From: Sphaerochaetaceae bacterium
GTDB lineage: Bacteria; Spirochaetota; Spirochaetia; Sphaerochaetales; Sphaerochaetaceae
Length of the DNA: 35,739 nucleotides
Reading direction: 5' to 3'
NCBI GenBank assembly: GCA_016938475.1
Contig: JAFGUP010000083.1
Span: forward strand, 1 to 35,739
The translations under genes and the position numbers were made by a program. Shown piece by piece: positions 25,903-34,198 of the stretch (position 1 is its first letter; every line of letters begins with the position of its first letter). The notes beneath the pieces are model-generated. The model searched no databases. It saw nothing but the letters and a program-made list of their open reading frames with translations, and was not told the DNA's origin.

Positions 25903-27279
25903 CTACCTTATTGTGTGTATCGCCGGAACAAGACGCTCCATCTGCATCGCTCTCGACCCTTTGAGCAGGACGAGATCCCCTTTTTTTGTATCTCCGAGGA
26001 TCTGTTCCTGCAGTCTGTCATACTCCTCGGTGATGAACAGATTCTCGGGTCCTCTGTGTCTCTTCAAATAATCAAAAGCATCCTTCATTTCATTTCCATA
26101 CAGATAGATGGAGGCATTCTTTGAATGAACGAGCCGTCTTGAGACAGCCTCGTGGGCCTGTTGTGAATACACTCCCATCTCCTTCATGCTGCCCAGCACT
26201 ATTCGTGTTTTCCCCCGAAGTGCAAGAGTGTCGATACACTCGAGAATACTTCTCGTTGAATCAGGGGAGGAGTTGTACCAGTCCTCGATGAGTGTCACGC
26301 TGCCATAGGATACTTTCGATCTTCCATCCACGGGAATGAAACGGCTGAGGCCCTCTGTGATCATGCGAGGCTCGATTCCAAGAGATTCACCTACTGCTAT
26401 TGCCGCAAGTGCATCTGACAGATTGTGCCGTCCGATAGCTCTGAGATTGACAGGAACACCCCGATAGGTGAAACGCCATCCGTCCAGGCCCATAGAAGTG
26501 ATATCGCGTACGTTCGGCGAGTTCGCAAGACCGTAGGGAGAGATCTTAACTCTCTGTTTCTGAGAAATCTCCCGTGCCCACCTGCTCGATTCGGCCATGA
26601 ATGCCTGTTTCACATCCCTGTGGAAGATCCTGCCCTTTTCCTTCGCCGTCATAGCCACCGCACCAAGCTTTCCCACATGTGAAAGACCGATATTGGTTAT
26701 CAGGGAGACATCCGGGCGTATGATCTGTACCATCGTACTCATTTCACCTATGTGATCTATCCCCATTTCGAAGACCCCGTAGCGGGTCTGATCATTGACG
26801 TTGAAAGCGCTGAGCGCAACACCGATCTCGCTGTTAAAGTTCCCGGGATTCTTCGCTGCAGGACCATCAAGAGAGAGTATCGAAGAGACCATCTCCTTGG
26901 TGGTGGTCTTACCGCAGGACCCGGTGATACCCACACGAGTAACCGATGGATACCTGTCCATATGGGCCTGCGCCATCTGCTGCAGGGCCCTTAGTGGACT
27001 TGTTACGAACAGGGCCTTTGCCTCTCTCCCCAGTATGACAGCTTCGACCTCTTCACGGTGCTCAAGTGAAGCCAGAATGAGGGAGGTTCCGCGGGCCACG
27101 GCATCCCGAATGAAGTGATGACCATCGGTGTTCATCCCTTTCAAAGCAACGAACATCGTATGTACCGCGGCATCTCTGCTGTCGATGACGATATCATCGA
27201 TCAGAATGTGGGAAAAGCGCTGTGCATCGGGGTAGTCTATGAGGCTGGCAAGATAGGAGGCTTTCATCCTGTTCATCAT
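25903..27279 (-). CDS. murF: MurF, UDP-MurNAc-tripeptide D-Ala-D-Ala ligase
   Basis: MurF completes the cytoplasmic precursor by adding D-Ala-D-Ala. Of 458 residues, the amino domain carries VALKGMNTDGHHFI. The ATP loop is GITGSCGKTTTKEM (117-130), and NPGNFNSEIGVALSAF, GIDHIGEM and the carboxyl GSMKEMG follow. Start overlaps the ftsL stop by four bases; GGGAGG lies just upstream of two adjacent ATG codons, so the start may be one codon later. No murE, murD or murC is beside it. Confidence 0.96.
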   Translation of the reverse strand: MMNRMKASYLASLIDYPDAQRFSHILIDDIVIDSRDAAVHTMFVALKGMNTDGHHFIRDAVARGTSLILASLEHREEVEAVILGREAKALFVTSPLRALQQMAQAHMDRYPSVTRVGITGSCGKTTTKEMVSSILSLDGPAAKNPGNFNSEIGVALSAFNVNDQTRYGVFEMGIDHIGEMSTMVQIIRPDVSLITNIGLSHVGKLGAVAMTAKEKGRIFHRDVKQAFMAESSRWAREISQKQRVKISPYGLANSPNVRDITSMGLDGWRFTYRGVPVNLRAIGRHNLSDALAAIAVGESLGIEPRMITEGLSRFIPVDGRSKVSYGSVTLIEDWYNSSPDSTRSILECIDTLALRGKTRIVLGSMKEMGVYSQQAHEAVSRRLVHSKNASIYLYGNEMKDAFDYLKRHRGPENLFITEEYDRLQEQILGDTKKGDLVLLKGSRAMQMERLVPAIHTIR

Positions 27280-27587
27280 CGCTCCTCCCTGAGATGCACG
27301 TAGGTAGCCTCATCGATGGGGAATTTCCGATATTCATATCCCTGCTCTTTTGCCGATACAAGGACCACTTCAGGAAGCGAACTCTTTGCGATATACGCAA
27401 GAAGGATATGTTTTTCTTCCTCGAGTCGTATAGTGTCCTCAATCCGGTTCCGTTCATACAGTTCTCTCTGTCGAAGAGATGCCATCTGATGGACCGAGAA
27501 GAGGAAATAGAGAAAAAGCACTGTCAGCATTGCCAGCAGTGCATATCTGTCTCGTGTCTGTACCGTGAAGGGAGAACGGTCAAACAT
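27276..27587 (-). CDS. ftsL: FtsL-like small divisome protein
   Basis: This bitopic protein of 103 residues has one membrane helix at about 16-34 and a charged coiled-coil stretch at about 35-62 (LRQRELYERNRIEDTIRLEE). It fits FtsL by size, topology and location between rsmH and murF; sequence similarity in this family is always low. It overlaps both neighbours (eight bases with rsmH, four with murF). SD GGGGGAG precedes the ATG. Confidence 0.78.
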   Translation of the reverse strand: MFDRSPFTVQTRDRYALLAMLTVLFLYFLFSVHQMASLRQRELYERNRIEDTIRLEEEKHILLAYIAKSSLPEVVLVSAKEQGYEYRKFPIDEATYVHLREER

Positions 27588-28524
27588 CGTTTTCTCCCCC
27601 TTTCTTCCGGGCGACTCTCAGTTTCGCGCTGCGAGATGGAGGATTAGCTTCGCACTCAGCTTCATCTGCCGTAATGGGCTTCTTCGTTATGATACTGATG
27701 TCGCTTGTTTTTCCGCAGGTACATATGGGGGCTCTGGGAGGACAGATGCATCCCTTTTCACGCTCTTTCAGCAGATGTTTGACAGGGCGATCCTCAAGAG
27801 AGTGAAAACTTATGACCCCAAGATATCCACCGGGAGCGAGAATGTCGATTGCACGGTGCAGAGAGGGAACGATCCGTTCAAGCTCTCCGTTCACCTCGAT
27901 TCTGAGCGCCTGAAAGGTGCGGGTGGCAGGATGTATCCTCTGGAACCGGTAGTTTGCAGGAACCGCATGATAGATGATCGATGCAAGCTGATCAGAGAAG
28001 ACGATCTCACCCTCACTGCGGGATATGCAGATCGCACGGGCAATTCGTCGTGCATACTTCTCCTCTCCGTAGAGGAATATGATTCTACTCAGGTCCTGTT
28101 CACTGTAGGTATTGACGATATGAAAGGCATCTGTTCTTGCCGATGCATCAAGCCTCATGTCGAGTCTCTCAGACTTTGAGAAACTGAATCCACGGTGCGA
28201 CTCCACATAGTGAAAGATGGAGATTCCGAGATCGAATAGAATGACCGATGGTGCCGGTCCCTCATAGGTCTCAAGAAAAGCATCAAACCAGGTGTTCACT
28301 GCGGTGAAACGGTCACCGAATCCGCCGAGACGGCTGACGGCTTTAGCCATGATCGTCTCATCACGGTCAAGGCCGATGACATTCAAAAAGGGGTAAGCCT
28401 CGAGAAAGAGCGCTGAATGGCCCCCTTCACCTAGGGTGCAGTCTATCATATAGGGATGAGCGGGGTCCGGGATCAGATGCTGGAGAGCGGGTTCCGCAAG
28501 GACGGGAGTATGTACGTAATCCAT
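27580..28524 (-). CDS. rsmH: RsmH (MraW), 16S rRNA m4C1402 methyltransferase
   Basis: RsmH methylates N4 of C1402 in 16S rRNA using S-adenosylmethionine. It starts MDYVHTPVLAEP and has the SAM site DCTLGEGGHSALFL, followed by GLDRDE. FDLGISIFHYVESHRGFSF and the carboxyl SFHSLEDRPVK stretch close the family pattern. It is about 314 residues. The start is ATG 28524 or GTG three bases earlier, which overlaps the mraZ stop (GTGATG); SD GGAGGGCAGG is upstream. Confidence 0.96.
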   Translation of the reverse strand: MDYVHTPVLAEPALQHLIPDPAHPYMIDCTLGEGGHSALFLEAYPFLNVIGLDRDETIMAKAVSRLGGFGDRFTAVNTWFDAFLETYEGPAPSVILFDLGISIFHYVESHRGFSFSKSERLDMRLDASARTDAFHIVNTYSEQDLSRIIFLYGEEKYARRIARAICISRSEGEIVFSDQLASIIYHAVPANYRFQRIHPATRTFQALRIEVNGELERIVPSLHRAIDILAPGGYLGVISFHSLEDRPVKHLLKEREKGCICPPRAPICTCGKTSDISIITKKPITADEAECEANPPSRSAKLRVARKKGGENDV

Positions 28525-28988
28525 CACTTCCTGCCCTCCCCGTACAGCTGGTTGCTCAGATCCTGAGAAGCCTGAGAAAAAAGCGCCTCACTCTCACTGA
28601 GATACTGCTCATATGAAGGAACCGACCAGAGTTCCATGTAGGTCGATATTCCCAGTAGAACGGTCTCCTGCTTCAGTTCGATATTGATCTTCGTCCTCAG
28701 TTGAGGAGGAATCAGAAGCCGGCCGGATTTATCGATCTCACACTCCATTGCCTGACCGATGATGATACGCTGGAGAATCCGGGTCTGTGAATTAAACATC
28801 GCACCATCTCCGTCCATGATCTTCTGCCGGATCTTCTCAAAATACCCGGGAGTCATCAGCCACAGACAGTTTTCAACGGCGCGGGTGATGATAAGTGTCG
28901 AGTCCCCGTTCAGGGCAGCTCGGACTTTAGAGGGAATAAGTATGCGACCTTTTTCGTCGATTGTATTTCGGTATTCACCAGTTAACAT
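28524..28988 (-). CDS. mraZ: MraZ, transcriptional regulator of the dcw operon
   Basis: This DNA-binding AbrB-like regulator has two repeats, each with a DxxGR signature: IDEKGRILIPSKVRAAL and IDKSGRLLIPPQLRTKI. It begins MLTGEYRNT, matching the family amino terminus, at ATG 28988 with AAGGGG upstream, 154 residues. ATGs nine and five codons upstream are possible but would add sequence not seen in the family. In E. coli, MraZ binds 10-bp-phased TGGGN boxes in its own promoter; a comparable array lies just upstream here. Confidence 0.95.
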   Translation of the reverse strand: MLTGEYRNTIDEKGRILIPSKVRAALNGDSTLIITRAVENCLWLMTPGYFEKIRQKIMDGDGAMFNSQTRILQRIIIGQAMECEIDKSGRLLIPPQLRTKINIELKQETVLLGISTYMELWSVPSYEQYLSESEALFSQASQDLSNQLYGEGRK

Positions 28989-28998
28989 TGTTCCCCTT

Positions 28999-29060
28999 AC
29001 CATAGTAATTCCCATATATCACCATTAATCGGGAATTTTTACCACTTTCTACCATTAACT
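28999..29060 (-). promoter_or_regulatory. Putative MraZ operator: 10-bp-phased TGGT/TGGG boxes
   Basis: On the minus strand, boxes occur at 29051-29054 (AGTTAATGGT), 29041-29044 (AGAAAGTGGT), 29021-29024 (GATTAATGGT) and 29011-29014 (GATATATGGG). The register is exactly 10 bp with one gap at 29031-29040. A further TGGT at 28999-29002 is shifted by two. E. coli MraZ boxes are TGGGN with 10-bp period; AAAGTGG is the form in Mollicutes/Bacilli. The array sits at and just after the predicted transcript start. Confidence 0.65.
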
Positions 29061-29086
29061 ATAGTATCGGTTCCACCGGGGCACAA
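29058..29086 (-). promoter_or_regulatory. Sigma-70 promoter of the mraZ/dcw operon
   Basis: The -35 TTGTGC (29081-29086), a 17-base spacer and the -10 TATAGT (29058-29063) give a start near 29051 and a 5' leader of about 60 bases. The operator boxes begin at that start. The remainder of the intergenic stretch, 29087-29218, is A-rich and shows no gene or RNA I can identify. Confidence 0.7.
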
Positions 29087-29219
29087 GAACGAGGAGAAAG
29101 AAAAACCACTGCCAAGAGGGGAAAAAAACAGAAACTAGTAAACATCCGTACACAATCATGCACAAGAAGACAATATTTTATTCGTTTATCTTAAATGAAT
29201 TACTGACAGACACAGAACA

Positions 29220-29237
29220 CCCCTCCTGCAGGAGGGG
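29220..29237 (-). terminator. Perfect palindrome, probable terminator hairpin of the GH57 operon
   Basis: An 18-base perfect palindrome (CCCCTCC-TGCA-GGAGGGG) lies 56 bases beyond the stop of the GH57 gene. On the minus strand it is followed by TGTTCTGTGT, T-rich but not a clean U-tract. On the plus strand, CTCTATCTG follows. It is likely a terminator or 3'-stabilising hairpin. Confidence 0.55.
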
Positions 29238-29292
29238 CTCTATCTGAAGAGTTGTCGGGGTTTCAGCGATGTCTATATCAGGTGGTGAATCC

Positions 29293-30909
29293 TCACCCGT
29301 TGTACCTGTTGCGGTCACTGTCTTTGTTGAACATATTGTAGTCGATATCGGGGAAGACTATGTCCCGTTTCTCAGCCTTTACGAGCCATTCGGTATTAAC
29401 GGCATTCTTACACATGTGTTCATAGACGACCGAAAAGTTCTGAACATGATCGAACAGTCTCCGAGACGCATACGAGGAACTCGTTCCGTTATGCATGATG
29501 AACGGCCAGTCACTGGCCATCGAGAGAATCACTTCACGGGCCGCCTGATTCAGGAACCTCTGCTTCAGTGAATTCTGATGGGGGAACCGAATAGCCAGCT
29601 CTTCCATCCGCTCAAGCGCCTTATGGACATGTCGGTAGGCATGCACATTCTGACCGTCAGTCCAGACATTCGCATAACCGCCCTCACCCCAGCTGCTGAA
29701 GGCAGGAGTCAGTTCCTGAGCCTCGGGATAGGTCGCAATATAATCCTTCGGAGTATTGAACCCGACGTCGTCGGTCTCAGCTGCTTGCCGTATCACCGTA
29801 TCAAGCCAATCCAGGCCCTCATGCCACCAGTGTCCGAACAGTTCGGCATCGAAGGCGAGAGTGTAGAAGGGAGGTCTGTCAAGGAGACTTCTGAGCCTGT
29901 CAGTCTTTCGCTTGACTTCGTATAGGAAGTTGGAGGCATGTTCAGAAACTTTCCTCTGTGCCTTCTCCATCGAATAGTACTGTTTGTGTTGCGACCCGGT
30001 TATAGCATAATACTTGAACCCGGTAAACGCACGTGCCTGAGGCTCATGGATGTAGGGTCTGATATACTCCATCGGCAGATCATAACCGATGTCCCGGTAA
30101 AACTCACGATACACGGGATCTGAGGGATACCCTTCGACATTCGACCAGATGAGGTTCGTCAGATGGTAGTCCCGTGCAAATGCGTACACACCGCTGGGAG
30201 TGATGACGGGAGCGTAATTGCCCCGCTCGGGACGGGTCTCGCTGAGACTGAGAGCCTGAGCGCCAAGCTGGAAGAAGGAGATGTTCTCCTTCTTCAGATA
30301 CTCATCGAGACCGGGATAGTACCCGCATTCAGGCAGCCAGAATCCCTTCGGTCGCTTCTTGAAGAAGTTCACATGTGTCTGTACTGCCAGTTCCACCTGT
30401 GCGTTGACTGCTGTTGAGTATTCACTGTACAGAGGGAGGAATGCATGTGTCGCTGCAGTAGTGATCAGTTCGACATTGCCCGACTCTTCAAGATCAGAAA
30501 ACCCTGACAGGATATTGCACTGGTATTCATCGAAATAGTCTGACAGGTTCTCTCTGATCCGGGCAACGTACGAGTCCACAACCGGTTTCAGTTCAGGCGC
30601 CTCCTGGGCTACACGGTTCAGCTCCATCTTACCCAGCTCTTCCTGCATACGCAGATAGTTGGTGAACCGCCCCTGAAGGATCGGGTCGATGAGCATTGTG
30701 CACAGCGTAGGGGAGAGGGAGATGGTTATCCTGAAGGGAACCTCATCCTCTCTGAGTTTTCTGAGCATCCTCAGTAGCGGAAGATAGGTCTCGCTGATCG
30801 ATTCGAACAGCCAGTCCTCCTCAAGAAACCGGGGGTACTCCGGATGTCGGACAAAGGGAAGGTGAGCATTGAGCATAAGGCCTATCGAGCTTTTCTTCTT
30901 TTTGTTCAT
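29293..30909 (-). CDS. GH57 1,4-alpha-glucan branching enzyme (DUF1957 type)
   Basis: This glycoside hydrolase family 57 enzyme forms alpha-1,6 branches in glycogen-like glucan. It is 538 residues. Conserved regions are LMLNAHLPFVRH (H16, H22) and GFWLPECGYYPG with predicted nucleophile E194. LAFDAELFGHWWHEG carries predicted acid/base D354. A helical carboxyl domain contains SSWGEGGYANVWTDG, typical of the branching-enzyme subfamily. Start overlaps the DUF4912 gene by four bases (ATGA). No glycogen synthase is in the window, so the substrate is inferred from the subfamily. Confidence 0.9.
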   Translation of the reverse strand: MNKKKKSSIGLMLNAHLPFVRHPEYPRFLEEDWLFESISETYLPLLRMLRKLREDEVPFRITISLSPTLCTMLIDPILQGRFTNYLRMQEELGKMELNRVAQEAPELKPVVDSYVARIRENLSDYFDEYQCNILSGFSDLEESGNVELITTAATHAFLPLYSEYSTAVNAQVELAVQTHVNFFKKRPKGFWLPECGYYPGLDEYLKKENISFFQLGAQALSLSETRPERGNYAPVITPSGVYAFARDYHLTNLIWSNVEGYPSDPVYREFYRDIGYDLPMEYIRPYIHEPQARAFTGFKYYAITGSQHKQYYSMEKAQRKVSEHASNFLYEVKRKTDRLRSLLDRPPFYTLAFDAELFGHWWHEGLDWLDTVIRQAAETDDVGFNTPKDYIATYPEAQELTPAFSSWGEGGYANVWTDGQNVHAYRHVHKALERMEELAIRFPHQNSLKQRFLNQAAREVILSMASDWPFIMHNGTSSSYASRRLFDHVQNFSVVYEHMCKNAVNTEWLVKAEKRDIVFPDIDYNMFNKDSDRNRYNG

Positions 30910-31643
30910 GCCAGTTCTCTCTTTCGTTCCAGAGCCGTGAAGATCTCATGGATGGCGCGGGAATCCACCAGCACGCCTCCCTTGGTTACGAGGGAAGAAA
31001 ACAGAAGATAGAAATCATCCTCATTCTCCTCGAGCTCTTCGATGTGATCCTGAAAATAGGGTTTACGCGTCGCAATGGTGTTACTCGTGGCAAGTACGCC
31101 GACCTCCTCATCATCGTAGTGATACATCAGGGAAATATAGAAGGATCGTCCCCGCTCAGGAAGGTTTACATTCCATGAGATGTCATCAGCAGCGATCGGG
31201 ATGTCGAAGGAATCAACGAGGTTGCCATGCACAAGATCACACATGAAAACCCGGAGAAAGAATGAAGGGTCCTGCGAATGTTCTGAGAGCTTCTTGAAAT
31301 CGTTCGGACCGATCGACCAGTAGGCATGAGCCCAGGAAGGGTCCTTAAGAAGCAGATGGATCGCTGTTTCACTGTAAAAGGGGGGCAGTTCCTGCACTCC
31401 CGGAAGAGAACCCACCTGAAAATCTTCAGGGCTCTCGTATATCTGATTGAAATAGCGCTTCTGATTCGAAGGTGAATAGAGTGCACTGAGTGTGGAGTAT
31501 TCTGTTCCGAACTCCTCGAACAGCTCATGAAGAGCCTCTCTCAGATCATCTTCCGCCAACTGATCACCATTCTCAATACCATATCTCTTAGCAATAAACT
31601 GCAACTCGGAAATCGAAAGAGCTTCAATATTGGGTATGATCAT
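30906..31643 (-). CDS. DUF4912 protein with a SAP/Rho-N-like head
   Basis: This cytoplasmic protein of 245 residues has an unknown function. Residues about 1-42 resemble a SAP or Rho-N helix-extended-helix (LSISELQFIAKRYGIENG). From about 90, the DUF4912 core has LLLKDPSWAHAYWSI and beta-rich segments such as WNVNLPERGRSFYISLMY. DUF4912 proteins often sit beside GH57 genes, suggesting a glucan-linked or carbohydrate-binding role, which is inference. The start is ATG 31643 with GAGGTGG just upstream. A frame reaching back to 31691 lacks a signal. Confidence 0.85.
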   Translation of the reverse strand: MIIPNIEALSISELQFIAKRYGIENGDQLAEDDLREALHELFEEFGTEYSTLSALYSPSNQKRYFNQIYESPEDFQVGSLPGVQELPPFYSETAIHLLLKDPSWAHAYWSIGPNDFKKLSEHSQDPSFFLRVFMCDLVHGNLVDSFDIPIAADDISWNVNLPERGRSFYISLMYHYDDEEVGVLATSNTIATRKPYFQDHIEELEENEDDFYLLFSSLVTKGGVLVDSRAIHEIFTALERKRELA

Positions 31644-31690
31644 AACCACCTCGCTACCTTGATATATGCTAGAGTTAAAAGCATGCACCA

Positions 31691-31719
31691 ATGGTAGAGA
31701 AATAGATTAAAAGAGTCAA
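31691..31719 (-). promoter_or_regulatory. Predicted promoter of the DUF4912-GH57 operon
   Basis: TTGACT at 31714-31719, 17 bases and TACCAT at 31691-31696 form a reasonable sigma-70 promoter on the minus strand, leaving a leader of about 40 bases. A second, weaker pair (TTGGTG-N17-CATATA) lies downstream. Confidence 0.5.
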
Positions 31720-31810
31720 CATTCCAGAGGGCAGTGAATGGAGGTAAGGGTGCAGGTATATCAAAAACAATGTGATCAAGTGAAATATACTGCTCATGAA
31801 TCCTCTTCTG

Positions 31811-31819
31811 TGGTATCAT
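31811..31819 (+). promoter_or_regulatory. Extended -10 element of the GH57/DUF3536 gene
   Basis: TGGTATCAT fits TGn plus a -10 hexamer. The expected start near 31826 leaves only about two bases before ATG 31828, which lacks a Shine-Dalgarno. No matching -35 is seen. Confidence 0.4.
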
Positions 31820-31827
31820 CATGATTC

Positions 31828-34176
31828 ATGAACACCTTTACACACGACAAAACTGCTCTGATCATACACGGCCACTTCTATCAGCCACCGAGGGAAAACC
31901 CGCTGAGTGAGCTGATTCCCTCTCAGAGCTCTGCTGCACCTCTTGCGAACTGGAATGAGAGAGTCTACAGCGAATGCTACCGAATGAACGCATATTCACG
32001 CTATCTCGATGGGTACGGCCATGTCTCCGATATCGTCAACAACTATGAGTATATCAGTTTCAACTTCGGACCTACCCTCCTAAACTGGATGGCGGCACAC
32101 CATGGGAGAACCTATAAGAGAATCATAGATGCTGATAAAACAAGCGAAGAACGCCTCGGGCATGGAAATGCCATAGCCCAGGTGTACAACCATACAATCC
32201 TTCCCCTTGCATCTGAGAGAGACTCGAAGATACAGATTGCCTGGGGAGTCCGTGACTTCGAACAGCGGTTCAGCAGGAAACCCGAAGGAATCTGGCTCGC
32301 AGAGACAGCAGTGAACGCCCGTGTGATCGATGACCTTCTTGATGCAGACATCTCCTATATCATTCTGTCACCCTATCAGTGCAATATGATTGAAACAGCC
32401 AACGGAGATATGAAACAGGTGAATGCACACGAAGTGCCTTACTGGGAGCCGTTCCTCGTGGAGGGATCAAGCAAAAGAACGATACCGGTATTCTTCTACC
32501 ACCCCGATCTGGCCAGCTCGATCAGTTTCGGCCATCTGCTGCACGATGCAGACGCGATGTACCGCACGATCAGGGACATCCGTGATGCAGATAATGTGCC
32601 TCTGATCAATACCGCGACCGACGGTGAAATCTACGGTCACCATGAACCGTTCGGCGATATGGCTCTAGCGGCTCTGGTCAAGAAGTCGTGTGAGAAGAAT
32701 GATTTCACCCTCACCAACTATGCGACCTACCTGAGTGAACACCCTGCTTCCAGGAAAGCGATCCTCCACCTCGGAGAAGAGGGACGAGGGACCAGCTGGT
32801 CCTGTTCTCATGGGGTTTCCAGATGGTACAAGGACTGTGGCTGTCATACCGGAGGACAGGAAGGATGGAACCAGAAATGGAGGACTCCCCTGCGAGAGGC
32901 CTTCGATTATCTGGCCCGGAGAATCGACGCGGCCTTCGACCAGGAGGTTGCACAGCTGACTGACGCCACGATCGAGCCCGACAGGCTGCTCGAGCGGTAT
33001 GTCGATGTCATGAGCAATTTCGTTGACACACCAGAGTTCTTTCATACACTTGAGAATGAGGGGAAAATCATACGCAACAGGCAGAGACTTGCCATACTCC
33101 TCGAGGGGCAGAAGTTCAAACATTTCATGTACACTTCCTGCGGATGGTTCTTCAATGACCTGGCAGGGATCGAACCGAAACAGAACATCATGTATGCCGT
33201 TCAGGCTCTCAACTGCTATAAGGAGAATTTGAGCGAGTCTGATGTTAAGGAGTTCTACCGTATCCTCAGCAGGGCAAAGAGTAACCGGAGAAATGACGGA
33301 TCGGGGAAAAGTATCGCACTGACCTGTGAGAAGACTGTGCGAGGGGAGATAGAGGCGACAACCTATTTCATCCTCAACAGGACCTTTGCACAGCAGAAAG
33401 ACCGCCATCACACCTACGGAAAGTTCACCCTCACCATGCTTGAAGTCTGTGAGAACGACCCGTTCTGCTTCTCTCTTCATTTCAATGATACACGAACACT
33501 CGTGCCATACTTTGTCAAAGCGCACATCCATATTCCGGATGACCACCGAGGCTATACCATGGATGTTTCAGTCAGGCAGAGTGAAGAGGAAGAGGAAATA
33601 ACCGAACACTACGATGATTCCTATCTTCCCCTTGAACTCATCGAGGAAGCGTACAGCTGGATCGATGCTTCGATGAACACTATGAGTGATGAGGAGATGC
33701 TACGTGTAGCCCGTACTATCAAGTACTACACGCTGCTGATCCGGGGAAAGAAGAACGTAGCATCACAGACACTGTTCATCGAGACTATGGGAACCAGTCT
33801 CTCCGCACTGAGATCGCTGTTCACTACCCCTCAGACCATCTCCTGGTTCGAGAAAAGAGAGTCGATTGGTGATATCCTCCGGTTCATCCACCTGACAGGC
33901 AGGGAGATGGAGCATCAGACAGTCGTGAGTATCTTTTCTCAGGAGATCGAACGGACTGCGCGGGAAATCGACACCTTCGGGTTCAACTATCAGAGGGGTT
34001 CATACCTCCTTGATGTCATCCGTGTAGCACGAGCTCAGGAATACCAGCCGGATATCACAATTGCCCAGGAGTCTCTGAGAGAGATCATAAAAGGCGATGG
34101 ATTCCATAACCTTATGACACCACTCACACGGAATCTGATTGACGAGCTGAGAACGGAACTCAATTTCTCAGCCTGA
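31828..34176 (+). CDS. GH57 glycoside hydrolase with DUF3536 tail
   Basis: This large cytoplasmic GH57-type protein has 782 residues. The catalytic half shows LIIHGHFYQPPREN (11-24) and GIWLAETAVN with candidate nucleophile E159. TATDGEIYGHHEPF follows, with candidate acid/base D265. CSHGVSRWYKDCGCHTGG comes after the catalytic core. From about residue 430 to the end lies a long helical region matching the DUF3536 domain that accompanies this subfamily. Activity is probably amylase or glucanotransferase-like on alpha-glucans, but I know of no firm biochemistry for the type. It is divergent from the DUF4912-GH57 pair and ends 22 bases from recN, convergent. The ATG at 31828 is chosen as the first in frame; no ribosome-binding site is seen. 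Confidence 0.87.
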   Translation: MNTFTHDKTALIIHGHFYQPPRENPLSELIPSQSSAAPLANWNERVYSECYRMNAYSRYLDGYGHVSDIVNNYEYISFNFGPTLLNWMAAHHGRTYKRIIDADKTSEERLGHGNAIAQVYNHTILPLASERDSKIQIAWGVRDFEQRFSRKPEGIWLAETAVNARVIDDLLDADISYIILSPYQCNMIETANGDMKQVNAHEVPYWEPFLVEGSSKRTIPVFFYHPDLASSISFGHLLHDADAMYRTIRDIRDADNVPLINTATDGEIYGHHEPFGDMALAALVKKSCEKNDFTLTNYATYLSEHPASRKAILHLGEEGRGTSWSCSHGVSRWYKDCGCHTGGQEGWNQKWRTPLREAFDYLARRIDAAFDQEVAQLTDATIEPDRLLERYVDVMSNFVDTPEFFHTLENEGKIIRNRQRLAILLEGQKFKHFMYTSCGWFFNDLAGIEPKQNIMYAVQALNCYKENLSESDVKEFYRILSRAKSNRRNDGSGKSIALTCEKTVRGEIEATTYFILNRTFAQQKDRHHTYGKFTLTMLEVCENDPFCFSLHFNDTRTLVPYFVKAHIHIPDDHRGYTMDVSVRQSEEEEEITEHYDDSYLPLELIEEAYSWIDASMNTMSDEEMLRVARTIKYYTLLIRGKKNVASQTLFIETMGTSLSALRSLFTTPQTISWFEKRESIGDILRFIHLTGREMEHQTVVSIFSQEIERTAREIDTFGFNYQRGSYLLDVIRVARAQEYQPDITIAQESLREIIKGDGFHNLMTPLTRNLIDELRTELNFSA

Positions 34177-34198
34177 GTGTGTGAAAGAGACAACCGGA

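Noticed and set aside
29100-29115. Sigma-54-like TTGGCAGTGGTTTTTC on the minus strand upstream of mraZ
   Set aside because: The -12 GC is replaced by TC, breaking the invariant GG-N10-GC pattern, and a good sigma-70 promoter lies downstream at 29058-29086.
32665-33546. Long antisense reading frame of 293 codons inside the GH57/DUF3536 gene
   Set aside because: It is opposite conserved GH57 sequence, without recognisable domains or a promoter; a frame shadow.
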